A stretch of DNA of 64,000 bases from Photorhabdus asymbiotica (GCF_003634575.1 NZ_RBLJ01000003.1:434001-498000), one strand, 5' to 3'; positions 28,891-42,319 are shown, counted from the stretch's first letter. The notes: generated by a model from the letters alone, not told the origin. A program made the numbers and translations.

Positions 28891-31800
28891 TTAATCATCA
28901 ATCTTCGCATGCATTTCCTGTACAGAAATGACTTGTTCTGTTGGATCTGCACTTAGTGCCATTGCTGTCGCAAAACCACCGTTCAATGTGGTGTCATAAT
29001 GAACTTTATATTGCAATGCACTACGACGAATAAGTTTGGAATCCTCAATCGCCTGACGACCCGCAGTAGTATTCACAATATAGCTATACTCACCGTTTTT
29101 GATTCTATCCTGAATATGCGGACGTCCTTCGTGAACCTTATTCACCAGACGAGGATTGATTCCTGCTTCACCCAGTACAATCGCTGTACCATGAGTCGCA
29201 TCCAGTTCAAAACCCTGTTTCAACAACTTAGCGGCCAAATCCACCACCCGACTTTTATCACCTTCACGTACTGACAGAAGTGCTCTGCCACTTTGTGGAA
29301 TTCTGGAGTTACACCCCAACAATGCTTTTGAGAAAGCTTCAGCAAATGTACGCCCAACGCCCATTACTTCGCCAGTTGACCGCATTTCAGGGCCAAGAAT
29401 TGGATCTACACCAGGGAATTTGTTGAAAGGTAATACAACTTCTTTCACCGAATAGTACGGCGGAATAATCTCCTGAGTTGCGCCCTGTTCAGCCAGAGAT
29501 TGACCAACCATCACACGAGCAGCAACTTTCGCCAGTGGCAAACCAGTAGCTTTAGATACAAATGGTACAGTACGAGCTGCACGCGGGTTAACTTCAATCA
29601 GATAAACTTCATCATTCTTGACGGCAAACTGGACATTCATCAAGCCACGCACACCCAATTCAAATGCCAGTTTTTCTACCTGTTGGCGCATGACATCCTG
29701 AATTTCCTGACTCAGTGTATAGGCAGGTAATGAACAAGCTGAGTCACCAGAGTGAACCCCTGCCTGCTCAATATGTTCCATAATGCCACCAATCAGCACA
29801 CGCTCACCATCACAGATAGCGTCAACATCCACTTCTACTGCATCATCTAAGAAACGATCAAGCAATACCGGAGCATCATTAGATACACTTACCGCAGTCT
29901 GGAAATAACGACGCAGGTCAGCTTCATCATATACAATTTCCATCGCCCGACCACCCAAAACATAAGATGGACGAACCACCAACGGGTAACCCAGAACATT
30001 TCCCTTCTCAACTGCCCGGTCAATCGTTGTCACCGTAGCATTTGCAGGTTGTTTCAGGCCAAGGCGATTTACTGCTTGTTTGAAACGTTCACGATCTTCA
30101 GCACGGTCAATCGCGTCCGGGCTAGTACCAATAATTGGAACCCCCGCTATCTCCAATTCACGAGCCAGTTTCAGCGGGGTCTGTCCACCATATTGAACAA
30201 TCACACCTTTTGGTTTTTCAACGCGTACAATTTCCAACACATCTTCTAACGTCACTGGTTCAAAATAGAGACGATCTGAAGTATCGTAATCCGTTGAAAC
30301 TGTTTCTGGGTTACAGTTCACCATGATAGTCTGATAGCCATCTTCACGCAGTGCCAATGCTGCATGAACACAACAATAATCGAATTCAATCCCTTGTCCG
30401 ATACGGTTAGGACCACCGCCCAATACCATTATTTTTGGCTTGTCGCTATTCGGATTAGCTTCACACTCATCTTCATAAGTGGAATACATGTATGCAGTAT
30501 CGGTCTCAAATTCTGCCGCACAGGTATCAACCCGTTTGTAAACCGGATACAAATTATACTTATGGCGCAGTTTGCGGATCTCTTTTTCAGCCACACCAAC
30601 CAATTTCGCCAGACGCGCATCAGCAAAACCTTTACGTTTCAGATGACGTAGGAAGTCAGCAGTTAGGCTGTTAATTCCCTGCTCTGCCACTTGCTCTTCC
30701 AACCGCACCAGCTCTTCAATCTGCACCAAAAACCAGCGGTCAATATCCGTCAAATTAAAAACACCATCAACGGACATGCCTGCACGGAAAGCATCAGCGA
30801 TATACCAGATACGCTCACCACCCGCATCTTTCAATTCACGGCGAATTTTAGTCAATGCTTCGGGATCATCCAGATCAACTTTCGGGTCAAAACCAGTTGC
30901 ACCGACTTCCAAACCACGTAATGCTTTTTGCAGAGATTCCTGCTGAGTTCGGCCAATCGCCATCACTTCACCCACAGATTTCATTTGGGTTGTCAGGCGA
31001 TCATTAGAACCGGCAAATTTCTCGAAATTGAATCGAGGAATTTTAGTCACCACGTAATCGATAGAAGGTTCAAAGGAAGCCGGCGTGCGGCCACCCGTGA
31101 TATCATTCATCAGCTCATCAAGGGTATAACCCACCGCCAGTTTAGCGGCAATTTTCGCAATCGGGAAACCGGTCGCTTTTGACGCCAGCGCAGAAGAACG
31201 GGAAACGCGCGGGTTCATTTCGATAATAACCAAACGGCCATTTTTCGGGTTCACCGCAAACTGTACGTTAGATCCCCCAGTTTCCACACCAATTTCACGC
31301 AGTACCGCCATCGAAGCGTTACGCATGATTTGGTACTCTTTATCTGTCAGCGTTTGCGCCGGCGCTACAGTAATGGAATCACCTGTGTGAATCCCCATAG
31401 CATCAAGGTTTTCAATAGAACAGACAATGATGCAGTTATCATTTTTATCTCGCACCACTTCCATTTCATATTCTTTCCAACCAATCAGAGACTCATCAAT
31501 TAATAGCTCTTTGGTTGGCGAAAGATCCAGACCTCGCTCACAAATCTCTTCGAATTCTTCGCGGTTATAGGCAATACCGCCACCACTTCCCCCCATAGTA
31601 AAGGAAGGACGGATAATACAAGGAAAGCCAACTTTTTCGGCAACTGCCAACGCTTCTTCCATTGAGTGTGCGATACCAGAACGCGGTGTTTCTAAGCCAA
31701 TCTTTTTCATTGCTATATCGAAACGACGGCGATCTTCCGCTTTATCAATCGCATCTGCGGTAGCGCCAATCATGGTAACGCCAAATTCTTTCAAAACGCC

Positions 31801-32115
31801 TTGACATTCCAGTTCCAACGCACAGTTCAGCGCTGTTTGTCCTCCCATTGTTGGCAGGATTGCATCAGGACGCTCTTTTTCAATGATTTTACGTACCACT
31901 TCCCAGTGGATTGGCTCAATATAAGTAGCATCGGCCATTTCCGGATCAGTCATAATGGTCGCAGGGTTTGAATTCACCAGAACGACACGATAACCTTCTT
32001 CCCGTAACGCTTTACAAGCCTGTGCACCTGAATAATCAAACTCACAAGCTTGGCCGATAACAATTGGGCCAGCACCTAGGATCAGGATACTTTTAATATC
32101 AGTACGTTTTGCCAT
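28891..32115 (-). CDS. carB: Carbamoyl-phosphate synthase large subunit
   Basis: Makes carbamoyl phosphate from bicarbonate, two ATP and ammonia delivered by CarA, feeding arginine and pyrimidine synthesis. It has 1074 residues (E. coli 1073). Two homologous ATP-grasp halves are visible, each with a PreATP-like start ([20 protein letters not shown] and [19 protein letters not shown]) and a glycine-rich loop ([26 protein letters not shown]). The C-terminal MGS-like allosteric domain (from about residue 936) has [19 protein letters not shown]. It is 15 bases after carA. Confidence 0.98.
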   Translation of the reverse strand: MAKRTDIKSILILGAGPIVIGQACEFDYSGAQACKALREEGYRVVLVNSNPATIMTDPEMADATYIEPIHWEVVRKIIEKERPDAILPTMGGQTALNCALELECQGVLKEFGVTMIGATADAIDKAEDRRRFDIAMKKIGLETPRSGIAHSMEEALAVAEKVGFPCIIRPSFTMGGSGGGIAYNREEFEEICERGLDLSPTKELLIDESLIGWKEYEMEVVRDKNDNCIIVCSIENLDAMGIHTGDSITVAPAQTLTDKEYQIMRNASMAVLREIGVETGGSNVQFAVNPKNGRLVIIEMNPRVSRSSALASKATGFPIAKIAAKLAVGYTLDELMNDITGGRTPASFEPSIDYVVTKIPRFNFEKFAGSNDRLTTQMKSVGEVMAIGRTQQESLQKALRGLEVGATGFDPKVDLDDPEALTKIRRELKDAGGERIWYIADAFRAGMSVDGVFNLTDIDRWFLVQIEELVRLEEQVAEQGINSLTADFLRHLKRKGFADARLAKLVGVAEKEIRKLRHKYNLYPVYKRVDTCAAEFETDTAYMYSTYEDECEANPNSDKPKIMVLGGGPNRIGQGIEFDYCCVHAALALREDGYQTIMVNCNPETVSTDYDTSDRLYFEPVTLEDVLEIVRVEKPKGVIVQYGGQTPLKLARELEIAGVPIIGTSPDAIDRAEDRERFKQAVNRLGLKQPANATVTTIDRAVEKGNVLGYPLVVRPSYVLGGRAMEIVYDEADLRRYFQTAVSVSNDAPVLLDRFLDDAVEVDVDAICDGERVLIGGIMEHIEQAGVHSGDSACSLPAYTLSQEIQDVMRQQVEKLAFELGVRGLMNVQFAVKNDEVYLIEVNPRAARTVPFVSKATGLPLAKVAARVMVGQSLAEQGATQEIIPPYYSVKEVVLPFNKFPGVDPILGPEMRSTGEVMGVGRTFAEAFSKALLGCNSRIPQSGRALLSVREGDKSRVVDLAAKLLKQGFELDATHGTAIVLGEAGINPRLVNKVHEGRPHIQDRIKNGEYSYIVNTTAGRQAIEDSKLIRRSALQYKVHYDTTLNGGFATAMALSADPTEQVISVQEMHAKIDD

Positions 32116-32130
32116 TTTATTTGCTCCTGA

Positions 32131-33294
32131 TTACTTGGTGTGATGACGATTATTTTGCTGACAATACTGTTCGATCAGTTCGATAAAATGATCGAACAAT
32201 GGAGCAGTTTCATGCGGCCCTGGGCTGGCTTCCGGATGCCCCTGAAAGCTGAATGCAGGTTTATCTGTACGATGAATCCCTTGCAAGGTACCGTCAAACA
32301 GGGATTTGTGGGTAACACGCAGATTTGCCGGCAATGATTTTTCATCCACAGCAAAACCGTGGTTCTGTGCAGTAATCATCACAACATTACGATCAAGATC
32401 TTTTACCGGATGGTTACCACCGTGATGGCCGAATTTCATTTTCATTGTTTCCGCGCCGCTAGCCAGTGCCAACAGTTGGTGCCCAAGGCAAATACCAAAG
32501 ATAGGAATATCTGTCTCAAGGAGAGTTTTGATTGCTTCAATTGCATAGCCACAAGGGGCTGGGTCACCCGGCCCATTCGACAAGAAAATACCATCTGGAT
32601 TAAGTTTCAGTACATCTTCAGCAGGTGTCTGAGCAGGAACAACAGTCAGACGGCAACCACGATCTACCAGCATCCGCAAAATATTGCGTTTTGCGCCAAA
32701 ATCATAAGCAACAACATGATAAAGCAGATCTTGTTCTTGCTTCTCTTCCGGTAATCCGTCTGCCAGAGTCCAGCTTCCCTGTAACCATGGATAAGTCTGT
32801 TCAGTTGTCACTTCTCTTGCCAAATCCATTCCTTGCAACCCTGGAAATGCTTTGGCTTTTTCCAGAGCAACCTCTGCATCAATCTGCCTACCTGCTATAA
32901 TACAACCATTCTGTGAACCTTTTTCTCTTAACCAACGAGTCAGTTTGCGCGTATCGATATCTGCTATTGCAACAATATTATGGCGTTTAAGGTAATCAGA
33001 AAGGGTTTCTTCACTGCGGAAGTTACTGGTCAACAGTGGTAGATCACGAATTACCAGCCCTTGAGCTTGTACTTTTAGTGATTCTTTATCAACTGAGTTA
33101 GTACCGACATTACCAATATGGGGATAAGTAAGAGTGACAATTTGGCGGGAATAGGAAGGGTCTGTGAGAATTTCTTGATATCCGGTCATCGAGGTATTGA
33201 AAACCACTTCCCCAACTGCCGCCCCTTCAGCACCTATGGCGCGACCATGGAATTGGGTTCCGTCTTCCAGAACCAATATAGCTGACTTAATCAA
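32131..33294 (-). CDS. carA: Carbamoyl-phosphate synthase small (glutaminase) subunit
   Basis: Hydrolyses glutamine and channels ammonia to CarB. I set the start at the TTG codon 33292-33294 (read as Met, then [18 protein letters not shown]), because E. coli carA also begins at a UUG and GGAGGG lies just upstream. An upstream in-frame TTG adds four residues. This gives 387 residues (E. coli 382). The class I amidotransferase domain has the nucleophile in [15 protein letters not shown] and the His-Glu pair in [13 protein letters not shown]. Confidence 0.96.
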   Translation of the reverse strand: MIKSAILVLEDGTQFHGRAIGAEGAAVGEVVFNTSMTGYQEILTDPSYSRQIVTLTYPHIGNVGTNSVDKESLKVQAQGLVIRDLPLLTSNFRSEETLSDYLKRHNIVAIADIDTRKLTRWLREKGSQNGCIIAGRQIDAEVALEKAKAFPGLQGMDLAREVTTEQTYPWLQGSWTLADGLPEEKQEQDLLYHVVAYDFGAKRNILRMLVDRGCRLTVVPAQTPAEDVLKLNPDGIFLSNGPGDPAPCGYAIEAIKTLLETDIPIFGICLGHQLLALASGAETMKMKFGHHGGNHPVKDLDRNVVMITAQNHGFAVDEKSLPANLRVTHKSLFDGTLQGIHRTDKPAFSFQGHPEASPGPHETAPLFDHFIELIEQYCQQNNRHHTK

Positions 33295-33324
33295 AACGCC
33301 CTCCAAAGAATAATTACTCGCAAT

Positions 33325-33360
33325 TAGTGCATATTAATTCAGATTTATTCCTCAAAATCA
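33325..33360 (-). promoter_or_regulatory. carAB proximal promoter with ARG-box-like sequence
   Basis: On the minus strand TGAATTAATATGCA (33341-33328) matches the ARG-box pattern TGAAT-N4-ATnCA. It corresponds closely to the sequence at the E. coli carAB P2 promoter, where the ArgR boxes overlap the -10 region. A weaker half (TTGAGGAATAAATC) lies just upstream. Arginine repression is therefore inferred. Confidence 0.55.
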
Positions 33361-33669
33361 ATGCCAAACCTGCTTTTTAGGCAAAATTTTGGCAAATTGC
33401 GCGCATTCTAATGATGAGAGGGGGGGTTGTCTATAAAAAATGTTACTTTTCTTATTTTTTTGCTCACTTCACTAGAAAAACCAATAAAATAAGACTAAAA
33501 ATAGAAATAAAGTTAGTTTAGAAAACGGTTACTAGCATAGAAGATTTAGTTTTCAAATAAAGAATTGGAAATAACGATGAAAGTGAGGAAAAAGAAGATA
33601 ATAAAGGGTTAAAATAAGACAAAAACAAACAAAATAAACAAAAAATCAATTTAATCATATAAAACAATT
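33361..33669. other. carA-dapB intergenic region, AT-rich
   Basis: Beyond the proximal promoter lies about 300 bases without an ORF. The part near carA has a GCGCGCA patch and a CCCCCCT run on the minus strand, where the E. coli carAB P1 promoter and its pyrimidine and purine control sites would be. The rest is very A-rich with no other recognised site. Confidence 0.5.
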
Positions 33670-33703
33670 AAAAATCGCATAATTTAAAATTTAATCATGC
33701 GAT
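33670..33703 (-). terminator. dapB terminator
   Basis: On the minus strand ATCGCAT and ATGCGAT form the base of an imperfect stem with an AT-rich interior. TTTTT follows directly. It lies 27 bases after the dapB stop. Confidence 0.75.
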
Positions 33704-33729
33704 ATCAATTAGTTATAAAAATAGCATTT

Positions 33730-34557
<828 letters not shown>

Positions 34558-34665
34558 TCACTATGAATAGCCCTTTTCCTGATTTAACACAGGCAATCAG
34601 ATGAATATATTAAGTAAAATGTTTACACGCTGCCTTAACTCTTATCTGTCGTCCTTTTAGATTGC

Positions 34666-35619
34666 TTAACTAATCTCTTTAACTTCGACACGCAGCTCTT
34701 TTGGCACTTCGAAAACAATATTTTCTTCCCTGCCATGTAATTCCTTAACAGAATCTGCACCAAGATTTTTCAGGCGATCAATCACTTGCTGAACTAAGAT
34801 ATCCGGCGCCGAAGCACCTGCTGTCACGCCAACCGCAGAAATGCCTGTAATCCATTCCTCTTTTATATCATCAGCAGAATCTATCAAGTAAGCCGGCTTA
34901 CCCACCCGCTGAGCTAATTCAGCAAGACGATTAGAGTTAGAAGAATTCTTCGAGCCAACAACTAAGACAACATCAGCATCAGATGACAAATCCCGGACCG
35001 CTTCCTGTCGGTTAGTCGTCGCATAGCAGATATCATCTTTGCGAGGACCTACAATATTTGGGAATCGTGCATTAAGTGCATCAATCACTTCTGAAGTATC
35101 ATCAACAGATAATGTTGTTTGCGTCATAAAACACAGGTTATCTTCATCTTTGACTTTCAGATTCCATACATCCTCAGGAGACTCAACCAAATACATTCCA
35201 CCTTCAGCATTGTTGTACTGGCCCATTGTTCCTTCAACTTCTGGGTGCCCAGCATGACCAATCAGAATAGCTTCTTTACCTTTCCGGCTGGCTCTAGCGA
35301 CTTCCATATGGACTTTAGTCACCAGAGGACAAGTCGCATCGAACAACATTGTCAGATTGCGAGAACGAGCTTCAGCACGAATAGCCTGTGAAACTCCATG
35401 GGCAGAAAAAATTAGAATTGCATCATCGGGTACTTCTGAAATTTCTTCAATAAAGATAGCGCCCCGTTCACGCAAGTTATCTACAACATAACGGTTATGC
35501 ACAACCTCATGACGAACATAGATAGGCGCACCATATAATTCTAGAGCACGCTCTACAATACTGATAGCACGGTCAACACCGGCACAAAAGCCTCGGGGAT
35601 TAGCCAGCAATATCTGCAT
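34666..35619 (-). CDS. ispH: 4-hydroxy-3-methylbut-2-enyl diphosphate reductase
   Basis: The last step of the MEP isoprenoid pathway, an iron-sulfur enzyme giving IPP and DMAPP. The start at 35619 ([20 protein letters not shown]) gives 317 residues, matching E. coli (316). The upstream extension runs through fkpB in another frame and is rejected. Three cluster cysteines are visible: GFCAGV (about 12), [11 protein letters not shown] (about 96) and the later [21 protein letters not shown] and [12 protein letters not shown] are also family signatures. It overlaps fkpB by 20 bases. Confidence 0.97.
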   Translation of the reverse strand: MQILLANPRGFCAGVDRAISIVERALELYGAPIYVRHEVVHNRYVVDNLRERGAIFIEEISEVPDDAILIFSAHGVSQAIRAEARSRNLTMLFDATCPLVTKVHMEVARASRKGKEAILIGHAGHPEVEGTMGQYNNAEGGMYLVESPEDVWNLKVKDEDNLCFMTQTTLSVDDTSEVIDALNARFPNIVGPRKDDICYATTNRQEAVRDLSSDADVVLVVGSKNSSNSNRLAELAQRVGKPAYLIDSADDIKEEWITGISAVGVTAGASAPDILVQQVIDRLKNLGADSVKELHGREENIVFEVPKELRVEVKEIS

Positions 35620-36070
35620 GGTTTTCCTCCAATTGTGGGTCAATTTCCAGCACTTCAATTTCAAACGTGATGTTCTGATCTGCAAGCGGATGATTAAAGT
35701 CAACAGTAATAGATTCTTCTGCTACTACTTTCACTATACCTGGCATTTCACTGCCATTCATTGCCGTAAATAACATTATAGTTCCAATTTCAGGAATACC
35801 CATTTCGGCAAAATCACGCGGAGTAAAATATTGGATTAAGTCAGGATTTGGCTTACCAAATACCGCCTCTCCAGCCAGAGTGAATGTATGTTTATCACCC
35901 TCTTTCAGCCCAGTCAGTTGTTGTTCCAAAGGTGAGGAAAGCGTTCCATTGCCTAAACGGAATAATGCAGGTTTACCCTGATTGTGAGAGGAATCAGCAA
36001 CAGAGCCATCTTGCAGCTTTAAGGTGAAATGCAGTAAAACCGCACTGTGCTCTTGTACCTGCTTTGACAT
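35600..36070 (-). CDS. fkpB: FKBP-type peptidyl-prolyl cis-trans isomerase (SlpA)
   Basis: A 156-residue SlyD-like FKBP (E. coli 149). It has the beta-strand start [40 protein letters not shown] and [16 protein letters not shown]. The inserted-in-flap chaperone domain follows, and then the second FKBP half [20 protein letters not shown]. It lies in the conserved ileS-lspA-fkpB-ispH cluster and overlaps ispH. Confidence 0.95.
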   Translation of the reverse strand: MSKQVQEHSAVLLHFTLKLQDGSVADSSHNQGKPALFRLGNGTLSSPLEQQLTGLKEGDKHTFTLAGEAVFGKPNPDLIQYFTPRDFAEMGIPEIGTIMLFTAMNGSEMPGIVKVVAEESITVDFNHPLADQNITFEIEVLEIDPQLEENHADIAG

Positions 36071-36212
36071 ATTATTCAGAACCTATTTTATTTGTCATTC
36101 TTTGCCATAAGAGCAAATTTGGGCAGTGCTCAGACAAAAATACTCGCTTTTGCATTTTAACGCTGCCCAAATCCAAATTATCTACAACAATAACGCCGGC
36201 TAAACTAGGCTC

Positions 36213-36716
36213 TTATCCTGCATTAATCGTTTTTTCATCTTGACTGAAAAAACTCTCAATAATCACTAACGCAGCTCCAATGCATATCGCCATATCAGCA
36301 ATATTAAAGGTTGGCCAGTGCCAGTCGCCAACATAAAAATCGATAAAATCAATAACAAAGCCATGAACCAGCCGATCAAACAGATTACCCAATGCTCCAC
36401 CGACAATCAGAGCATAAGCAATATTGCTTAGCTTTTTCTTTGCACTGGAACGATACATCATTACCGTCAACACAATTGAAATACCAACAGCAACTAATGC
36501 AAAGAACCAGCGCTGCCAACCATCTTTATCTGCAAGAAAACTAAAAGCCGCTCCCAGATTCTGGGCATAGGCCAGATTGAAATAAGGTATCAGTGGAACG
36601 GATTCATACAGATGAAAATGCTTAAGCACTAACTGTTTACTACCCAGATCCAAAATCAATACCACAACAACTAACCAAAACCAGCGAAGGCCAGTGGAGC
36701 AAATGGGTCTATTCAT
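36213..36716 (-). CDS. lspA: Lipoprotein signal peptidase (signal peptidase II)
   Basis: Cleaves the signal peptide of diacylglyceryl-modified prolipoproteins after Lgt. It has 167 residues and four transmembrane segments. The two catalytic aspartates are in [19 protein letters not shown] and the following [32 protein letters not shown] is the other conserved block; E. coli has Asn-Thr where Gln-Asn occurs here, a mild variation. Its start overlaps the ileS stop by one base (TGATG). Confidence 0.96.
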   Translation of the reverse strand: MNRPICSTGLRWFWLVVVVLILDLGSKQLVLKHFHLYESVPLIPYFNLAYAQNLGAAFSFLADKDGWQRWFFALVAVGISIVLTVMMYRSSAKKKLSNIAYALIVGGALGNLFDRLVHGFVIDFIDFYVGDWHWPTFNIADMAICIGAALVIIESFFSQDEKTINAG

Positions 36717-39529
36717 CAGGCAAACTTACGCTCTTCGCCGTTACCGGCAACATTAATTACACAGCGGCCACAAAGTTCTGCGTGTTCCGCCACCAAGCCC
36801 ACATCTTTAGCGTAATGCCAGCAACGAGGACATTTTTCGCCATCCGCTTTATGGAAAGCAATTTTCAAGCTATCAATTTCGCTTTGCTGTGCATCTTCAC
36901 CAGCCAGCTCATAACTTGCGACAGAAACCTGAGAGGTCAACAGAACGAAACGTAATTCATCCCCCAGACTGTTCAGTTTGTCTGCTAGTTCATTATCTGC
37001 ATACAGAGTCACTGCGGCTTCTAATGAGCTACGGATATGTTTGTCTGCACGGGCCTGCTCTAGTACTTTGTTAACTTCACCGCGAACAGCCAGCAAATCG
37101 GCCCAGAAAGCATCGTTCATCTGCTCACCTGCCACCAGACCGAACAAACCGTCATACCACTCTTCTGTAAACACATACTGAGCGCGTTTGCCGGGCAATT
37201 CATTCCAAACTTCATCCGCAGTGAAGGAAAGGATAGGTGCCATCCAGCGAACTAGTGCTTCCGCAATATGATACAAAGCTGTTTGGCAACTGCGACGAGA
37301 TAAGCTATCACTCTTAGCTGTGTATTGACGGTCTTTAATAATATCAAGATAGAACGATCCCATTTCCACAGAACAGAATTGCATCAGACGCTGAACAACC
37401 GTGTGGAAATCATATTCCTCATAGCATTTAGCAATGCCTGCCTGAGCCGCCTGAGCACGACCTACAGCCCAGCGATCCAACACAGCCATCTCTTCTGGCT
37501 TCACCATATGCTGTTCAGGATCAAAACCATTCAAGTTTGCCAACAGGAAACGTGCCGTGTTACGAATTCGTCGATATGCATCAGCAGAACGTTTGAGGAT
37601 CTCATCAGATACCGCAATTTCGCCAGTGTAATCGGTAGAGGCAACCCATAGACGTAGAATATCTGCCCCTAATTTATCCATCACATCCTGCGGGCTGATG
37701 GTGTTACCAATAGACTTAGACATCTTACGGCCCTGGCCATCCACAGTGAAACCATGCGTTAATACTTGGCGATAAGGTGCTTTACCTTTCATTGAGGTTG
37801 AGATCATCAGAGAAGACATAAACCAGCCACGGTGCTGATCTGAACCTTCAAGATAAATATCCGCCGAGTTACCCTGGAATTCAGAACGGGCATCAACAAC
37901 AGATGAATGGGTTGATCCTGAATCGAACCATACATCCAGCGTATCAAAGATTTTGACATAATTAGCGGCATCATCACCCAACAGTTCGGCAGGGTCTAGA
38001 TCCCACCACGCCTGAATACCATCAACTTCAACACGTTTGGCAACTTCTTCCATCAGTTCAATGGTACGTGGGTGAAGTTCTTCCGTCTCTTTATGGACAA
38101 ACAGGGACATAGGCGTTCCCCAAGTACGCTGACGTGAAATACACCAGTCAGGACGGTTTTCAACCATTGCTTCAATGCGGGCCTGACCCCAGCCAGGAAT
38201 CCACTGAACATCGTTGATTTCTTTCAGAGATTGTTTGCGCAGACCATTTTGATCCATGCTGATAAACCACTGTGGCGTAGCCCGAAAAATAATAGGTGCC
38301 TTGTGACGCCAGCAGCAAGGATAACTGTGCTGTAATTTTTCCAAATGCAGCAATGCATTGTTTTCACGCAGGATATCTAAAACAACATCATTCGCCTTAA
38401 AGACAAACACGCCATCTAAAGAAGGATAAGTCCCAGGCAGATAGCAACCATTCGGCCCAACCGGGTTTGCTACTTCCAAACCATATTTCTGGCCAAGAAC
38501 GAAGTCGTCTGGACCATGACCTGGTGCAGTGTGAACAGCACCGGTGCCCGCATCCAGTGTAACGTGCTCGCCCAGTACAACAGGTGAATCGAAGCCCATA
38601 AACGGATGTTTGAAACGTAACAGTTCCAACGCAGAACCTGCACAATGGCCCAGCACTGTCCATGAAGTAATACCTGCTCGCTGCATCACACTTTCTACCA
38701 AATCAGCAGCCAAAATCAGACATTCACCTTCAATTTGTACTAACTGATAATCAAATTCAGCATGCAGAGCAATCGCTCGGTTAGCCGGTAACGTCCACGG
38801 CGTGGTTGTCCAGATAACCAGAGATACCGGCTGACCCGACGCCTGCACACCAAATTTCTCGCAGACAGCTGCCACATCGACGGCATTAAAGCGCACATCA
38901 ATGGATGGAGAAGTTTTATCATAATATTCAACTTCCGCTTCAGCCAATGATGAACCACAATCAGTACACCAATGTACAGGCTTAGCGCCTTTCAGCAAGT
39001 GACCATTAGCAATAACACGACTTAATGCACGGATGATGTTGGCTTCGGTCTTAAAATCCATCGTCAGATATGGACGTTCCCAGTCACCTAATACGCCCAG
39101 ACGGATAAAGTCTTTCTTCTGTCCTTCAACCTGTTCTTTGGCATATTTGCGACACTCAGCACGGAATTCAGCGGCGGAAAATTTTTCCCCCGGTTTACCA
39201 ATAATCTGCTCAACCTTGAGCTCAATAGGTAAACCGTGGCAATCCCAACCGGGAACATATGGCGAATCATATCCCGCCATCCCTTTGGATTTAATAATAA
39301 TATCTTTGAGAATTTTATTGACTGAGTGACCAATATGAATACTGCCATTTGCATATGGAGGACCATCATGCAAAATAAATGTTTTTTTACCGGCTTTTGC
39401 TTTACGAATTACCTGATACAACTCATCCTTGTACCAACGTTTTAGCATATCTGGTTCGCGCTTTGCTAAATCTCCGCGCATTGGAAACCCTGTTTCTGGT
39501 AGATTCAGGGTGTTTTTATAGTCACTCAT
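36716..39529 (-). CDS. ileS: Isoleucyl-tRNA synthetase
   Basis: Charges tRNA-Ile. It has 937 residues, close to E. coli (938). The HIGH motif is [17 protein letters not shown] (about residue 66), the editing domain has [19 protein letters not shown] and [15 protein letters not shown], and the KMSKS loop is [12 protein letters not shown] (about residue 605). The C-terminal zinc finger has CPRCWHYA and ELCGRCVIN. It is downstream of ribF by 24 bases and upstream of lspA. Confidence 0.98.
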   Translation of the reverse strand: MSDYKNTLNLPETGFPMRGDLAKREPDMLKRWYKDELYQVIRKAKAGKKTFILHDGPPYANGSIHIGHSVNKILKDIIIKSKGMAGYDSPYVPGWDCHGLPIELKVEQIIGKPGEKFSAAEFRAECRKYAKEQVEGQKKDFIRLGVLGDWERPYLTMDFKTEANIIRALSRVIANGHLLKGAKPVHWCTDCGSSLAEAEVEYYDKTSPSIDVRFNAVDVAAVCEKFGVQASGQPVSLVIWTTTPWTLPANRAIALHAEFDYQLVQIEGECLILAADLVESVMQRAGITSWTVLGHCAGSALELLRFKHPFMGFDSPVVLGEHVTLDAGTGAVHTAPGHGPDDFVLGQKYGLEVANPVGPNGCYLPGTYPSLDGVFVFKANDVVLDILRENNALLHLEKLQHSYPCCWRHKAPIIFRATPQWFISMDQNGLRKQSLKEINDVQWIPGWGQARIEAMVENRPDWCISRQRTWGTPMSLFVHKETEELHPRTIELMEEVAKRVEVDGIQAWWDLDPAELLGDDAANYVKIFDTLDVWFDSGSTHSSVVDARSEFQGNSADIYLEGSDQHRGWFMSSLMISTSMKGKAPYRQVLTHGFTVDGQGRKMSKSIGNTISPQDVMDKLGADILRLWVASTDYTGEIAVSDEILKRSADAYRRIRNTARFLLANLNGFDPEQHMVKPEEMAVLDRWAVGRAQAAQAGIAKCYEEYDFHTVVQRLMQFCSVEMGSFYLDIIKDRQYTAKSDSLSRRSCQTALYHIAEALVRWMAPILSFTADEVWNELPGKRAQYVFTEEWYDGLFGLVAGEQMNDAFWADLLAVRGEVNKVLEQARADKHIRSSLEAAVTLYADNELADKLNSLGDELRFVLLTSQVSVASYELAGEDAQQSEIDSLKIAFHKADGEKCPRCWHYAKDVGLVAEHAELCGRCVINVAGNGEERKFA

Positions 39530-39553
39530 TCGATTCTCAATTCCAATTTTCCG

Positions 39554-40498
39554 CTAGATACATGACACAGGTAGCTGCTTAAAAAATTCCCTTGCAGCGA
39601 CCAAATCATTAGCAATTTGCTGCTTGAGTGCATCAAGAGAAGCAAACCGCTGCTCATTACGCAGTTTCTTGCGTAACACCACATCAATGTAACGCCCATA
39701 CAGATCCAGTTGGGTATCAATTAGATGTACTTCAAGTTGTTGGCCATGACCTGAAACTGTTGGACGTGTACCAATATTGGCAACACCTGGTACAGGCTTA
39801 TCCCCCAAACCATAGACTTCAACAACATAAACGCCTTGTACGGGAGCTACTAAACGTTTTAATGGTAAATTAGCCGTGGGAAAACCAATAGTGCTCCCCA
39901 GCCGTTTACCATGAACGACCCGACCACAAATGCTATATGGATGTCCCAATAACGTTTCTGCTAATACCAAGTCATCATTTTGCAGTGCCTGACGGATAGC
40001 CGTGCTGCTGATCCGTAAGCCGCCATCACAAAAACTTTCGCTGTTGGTCACTTCAAAATCATATTTCTCACCAGCCTGCTGTAAAAAGGCGAAGTCACCA
40101 CAGCGAGCCTTACCAAAACGAAAGTCATCTCCGACAGCCAGAAACTTAACACCCAATTTTTGCACGAGCAACCGTGAAACAAAGGCTTCTGGCGTATTTG
40201 CCGCAAAACTTCTATCAAATTTCACGCATAATAAATAATCCACGCCACACTGGGCGAGATATTTGGCTTTATCCCTCAATCTCGTCAGACGCGCAGGAGC
40301 ATTACCCTTGGCAAAAAACTCCAAAGGTTGTGGCTCAAAAATCATGACCATTACCGGTAATCCCAGACGCTGCCCTTCGTGTTTTAAGTGCTTCAGTAAT
40401 GCCTGATGACCTCGGTGAACGCCATCAAAATTACCAATCGTCAGCACGCAACCGCGGTGACATGCCCGGATATTACGTATACCGCGAATTAGCTCCAT
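39554..40498 (-). CDS. ribF: Bifunctional riboflavin kinase/FAD synthetase
   Basis: Phosphorylates riboflavin to FMN and adenylates it to FAD. It has 314 residues (E. coli 313). The N-terminal nucleotidyltransferase domain has LTIGNFDGVHRGHQALL and VGDDFRFGKARCGDF. The C-terminal kinase has GRVVHGKRLGSTIGFPTANL and GVANIGTRPTV. It heads the ribF-ileS-lspA-fkpB-ispH cluster, divergent from rpsT. Confidence 0.97.
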   Translation of the reverse strand: MELIRGIRNIRACHRGCVLTIGNFDGVHRGHQALLKHLKHEGQRLGLPVMVMIFEPQPLEFFAKGNAPARLTRLRDKAKYLAQCGVDYLLCVKFDRSFAANTPEAFVSRLLVQKLGVKFLAVGDDFRFGKARCGDFAFLQQAGEKYDFEVTNSESFCDGGLRISSTAIRQALQNDDLVLAETLLGHPYSICGRVVHGKRLGSTIGFPTANLPLKRLVAPVQGVYVVEVYGLGDKPVPGVANIGTRPTVSGHGQQLEVHLIDTQLDLYGRYIDVVLRKKLRNEQRFASLDALKQQIANDLVAAREFFKQLPVSCI

Positions 40499-40772
40499 AG
40501 CTGGCTCAATACCCTGGAAATTGCCAAATTATACCTTGTACAAAGCTCAAGGTTAACCCGCCATCGTAAAGATGGTTTAAATTAATAGCCATGATTCATA
40601 CAACAAAAACGGGCAAGAATCCCGTAAAATATTCATTTTATTTCTTATCTGGACTATTCAATGAGATTTTTATTGTGAAAGACTGTATTCCAGCTAAGTA
40701 AGCTGATAAAATCCTGCGCCATCACAACGAAACAAGTGCCGCAGTACAACGGCGCTTATTTGCACAAATCCA
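40499..40772. other. ribF-rpsT divergent intergenic region
   Basis: About 270 bases with no ORF. It should hold the divergent ribF promoter and an upstream rpsT promoter; a TAAAAT at 40707-40712 could be a -10 for the latter. No repeat is seen. Confidence 0.4.
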
Positions 40773-40801
40773 TTGACAAAAGAAGGCTGAACAGGCATAT
40801 T
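40773..40801 (+). promoter_or_regulatory. rpsT proximal promoter
   Basis: A perfect -35 TTGACA (40773-40778) and the -10-like CATATT (40796-40801) with a 17-base spacer. The surrounding sequence resembles the known E. coli rpsT P2 region, including the CCTCGGCCTTT start-site block. The leader that follows is about 40 bases long. Confidence 0.65.
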
Positions 40802-40848
40802 CCTCGGCCTTTAATTGTCCTCGATAGAATATATTTGGGAGTTGGACC

Positions 40849-41112
40849 TTGGCTAATATCAAATCAGCTAAGAAACGCGCTATACAATCTGAGAAACGTC
40901 GTCAGCACAACGCTAGCCGTCGCTCTATGGTGCGTACCTTCATCAAGAAGGTAAATGCTGCTATCGCTACTGGCGATAAAGAAGCTGCGCAGAAAGCATT
41001 CAATGACATGCAACCTATTGTCGATCGCCACGCTTGTAAGGGTCTGATCCACAAAAACAAAGCAGCACGTCATAAATCTAATCTGACCGCTCGAATCAAC
41101 GCAATGCAATAA
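40849..41112 (+). CDS. rpsT: 30S ribosomal protein S20
   Basis: A small basic subunit protein of 87 residues, the E. coli length, starting [20 protein letters not shown] after the initiator. The start codon is TTG (40849-40851) with GGAG upstream. The same UUG start occurs in E. coli, where it is linked to autogenous translational control. The position between ribF and nhaR is conserved, and a strong terminator follows. Confidence 0.97.
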   Translation: MANIKSAKKRAIQSEKRRQHNASRRSMVRTFIKKVNAAIATGDKEAAQKAFNDMQPIVDRHACKGLIHKNKAARHKSNLTARINAMQ

Positions 41113-41129
41113 TTTGCTTTTGAGTTGCT

Positions 41130-41157
41130 AAAAAACCGGCCTGTGCCGGTTTTTTGT
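41130..41157 (+). terminator. rpsT terminator
   Basis: AAAAAACCGGC pairs with GCCGGTTTTTT around a four-base loop, a textbook intrinsic terminator 17 bases after the stop. It may also act on convergent nhaR. Confidence 0.93.
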
Positions 41158-41182
41158 GTTTGCAATTATTATCGATTATTTT

Positions 41183-42097
41183 TCAAGTGCGCTTCTTAGA
41201 CGGCACATTAAACAAAGCAGAAAAATCTTTATTGCATACCCTTTGAACAGCCGGATGTTGAATCATTCGTTCAGCAAAAATCACATAATACTCTTCCTGT
41301 ACTGCATCTAACCGGCCAATTTCAGCAATATCATTGTCAGCAAAAATATCATTGGTATACAAAGACGGCGCAACGAAAATCGCATTATGGTACATACCAA
41401 ACGCCTTCATTAATGCGGCATCGTCAAACTCACCCAAAACTTCAACCTGAAGATTTTTATTGCGAATCCACGTCAACAACTTACGCCCCAACATAGAGCG
41501 ACGCCCTGGAACCAATAAGCGACGTTCCTCCAAACATTCCGGGAATGGCTTTTCTGGGACAGGTTGCCGACAGAAGAAACTCACACTACATTCACCCAGT
41601 TTTACCGAGAACAGCCCTTCCTGTTGGGAAGAGTCCACTGGGCAATCAGACAATATCATGTCGAGTTTGTGCTGGCTGAGTTGTTCCAGCAACAATTCAT
41701 GGGTTGATTCAAAACAACGTAGATGGATCTGTTCATGCTCTACAACCGCCGTTTCCAATACCTGGCTAACCAAGCGTTTGGACAATGCATCCGCAACACC
41801 GACATCAAATAAAAGGTTAGATTCACGGCTATAATTAACGATATCTAACATCTCCTGACTCAGCATAAACATCTTATCGGCATAGCGGAAGATAAGCTGC
41901 CCCAGTTCTGATGGCACTAATCCCCTACCCTGACGTTTGAACAGTTTCCCTCCTAAGCGTTCTTCCAACGCTTTTATCTGTCCTGTAATCGTTTGAGGTG
42001 TTAAATAAAGGGCTTCTGCCGCACCAACCACAGAACCTTCTTTACAAACATGCCAGAAATAATAGAGATGATTAAAATTCAGATGTGAAACCCGCAT
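41183..42097 (-). CDS. nhaR: LysR-type transcriptional activator NhaR
   Basis: Activates nhaA and, in E. coli, other genes in response to sodium. The start at 42097 ([17 protein letters not shown]) with AAGGA upstream gives 304 residues (E. coli 301); an upstream ATG adds 16 unconserved residues. The N-terminal helix-turn-helix is [20 protein letters not shown], and the effector domain has [19 protein letters not shown] and [10 protein letters not shown]. It follows nhaA in the same direction, the conserved order. Confidence 0.96.
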   Translation of the reverse strand: MRVSHLNFNHLYYFWHVCKEGSVVGAAEALYLTPQTITGQIKALEERLGGKLFKRQGRGLVPSELGQLIFRYADKMFMLSQEMLDIVNYSRESNLLFDVGVADALSKRLVSQVLETAVVEHEQIHLRCFESTHELLLEQLSQHKLDMILSDCPVDSSQQEGLFSVKLGECSVSFFCRQPVPEKPFPECLEERRLLVPGRRSMLGRKLLTWIRNKNLQVEVLGEFDDAALMKAFGMYHNAIFVAPSLYTNDIFADNDIAEIGRLDAVQEEYYVIFAERMIQHPAVQRVCNKDFSALFNVPSKKRT

Positions 42098-42319
42098 ACG
42101 TTTTTCCTTATGTATCGCTTTCGTCTGGTCGACAACGCCAGCCATACATTACTAATTCACCGCCTCCCGGCGATTTGCTGTTTTTTCACTACATAAAATA
42201 TCTGCGATACAATTTTAGTTGTTGCACCACGAGTACAAAAATGATGAGTCAGTTCGGAAATTGTCTCTAAAATATAAACTTCATTCGATTAAATTAATGA
42301 ATTTATCGCCACTCTGCCA

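Noticed and set aside
33421-33669. Small ORFs in the carA-dapB gap
   Set aside because: The only ATG-started frames are of about ten codons in A-rich sequence, with no conservation signal.
35620-35703. N-terminal extension of IspH by 28 residues
   Set aside because: It lies inside fkpB in another frame, and [14 protein letters not shown] is the conserved start.
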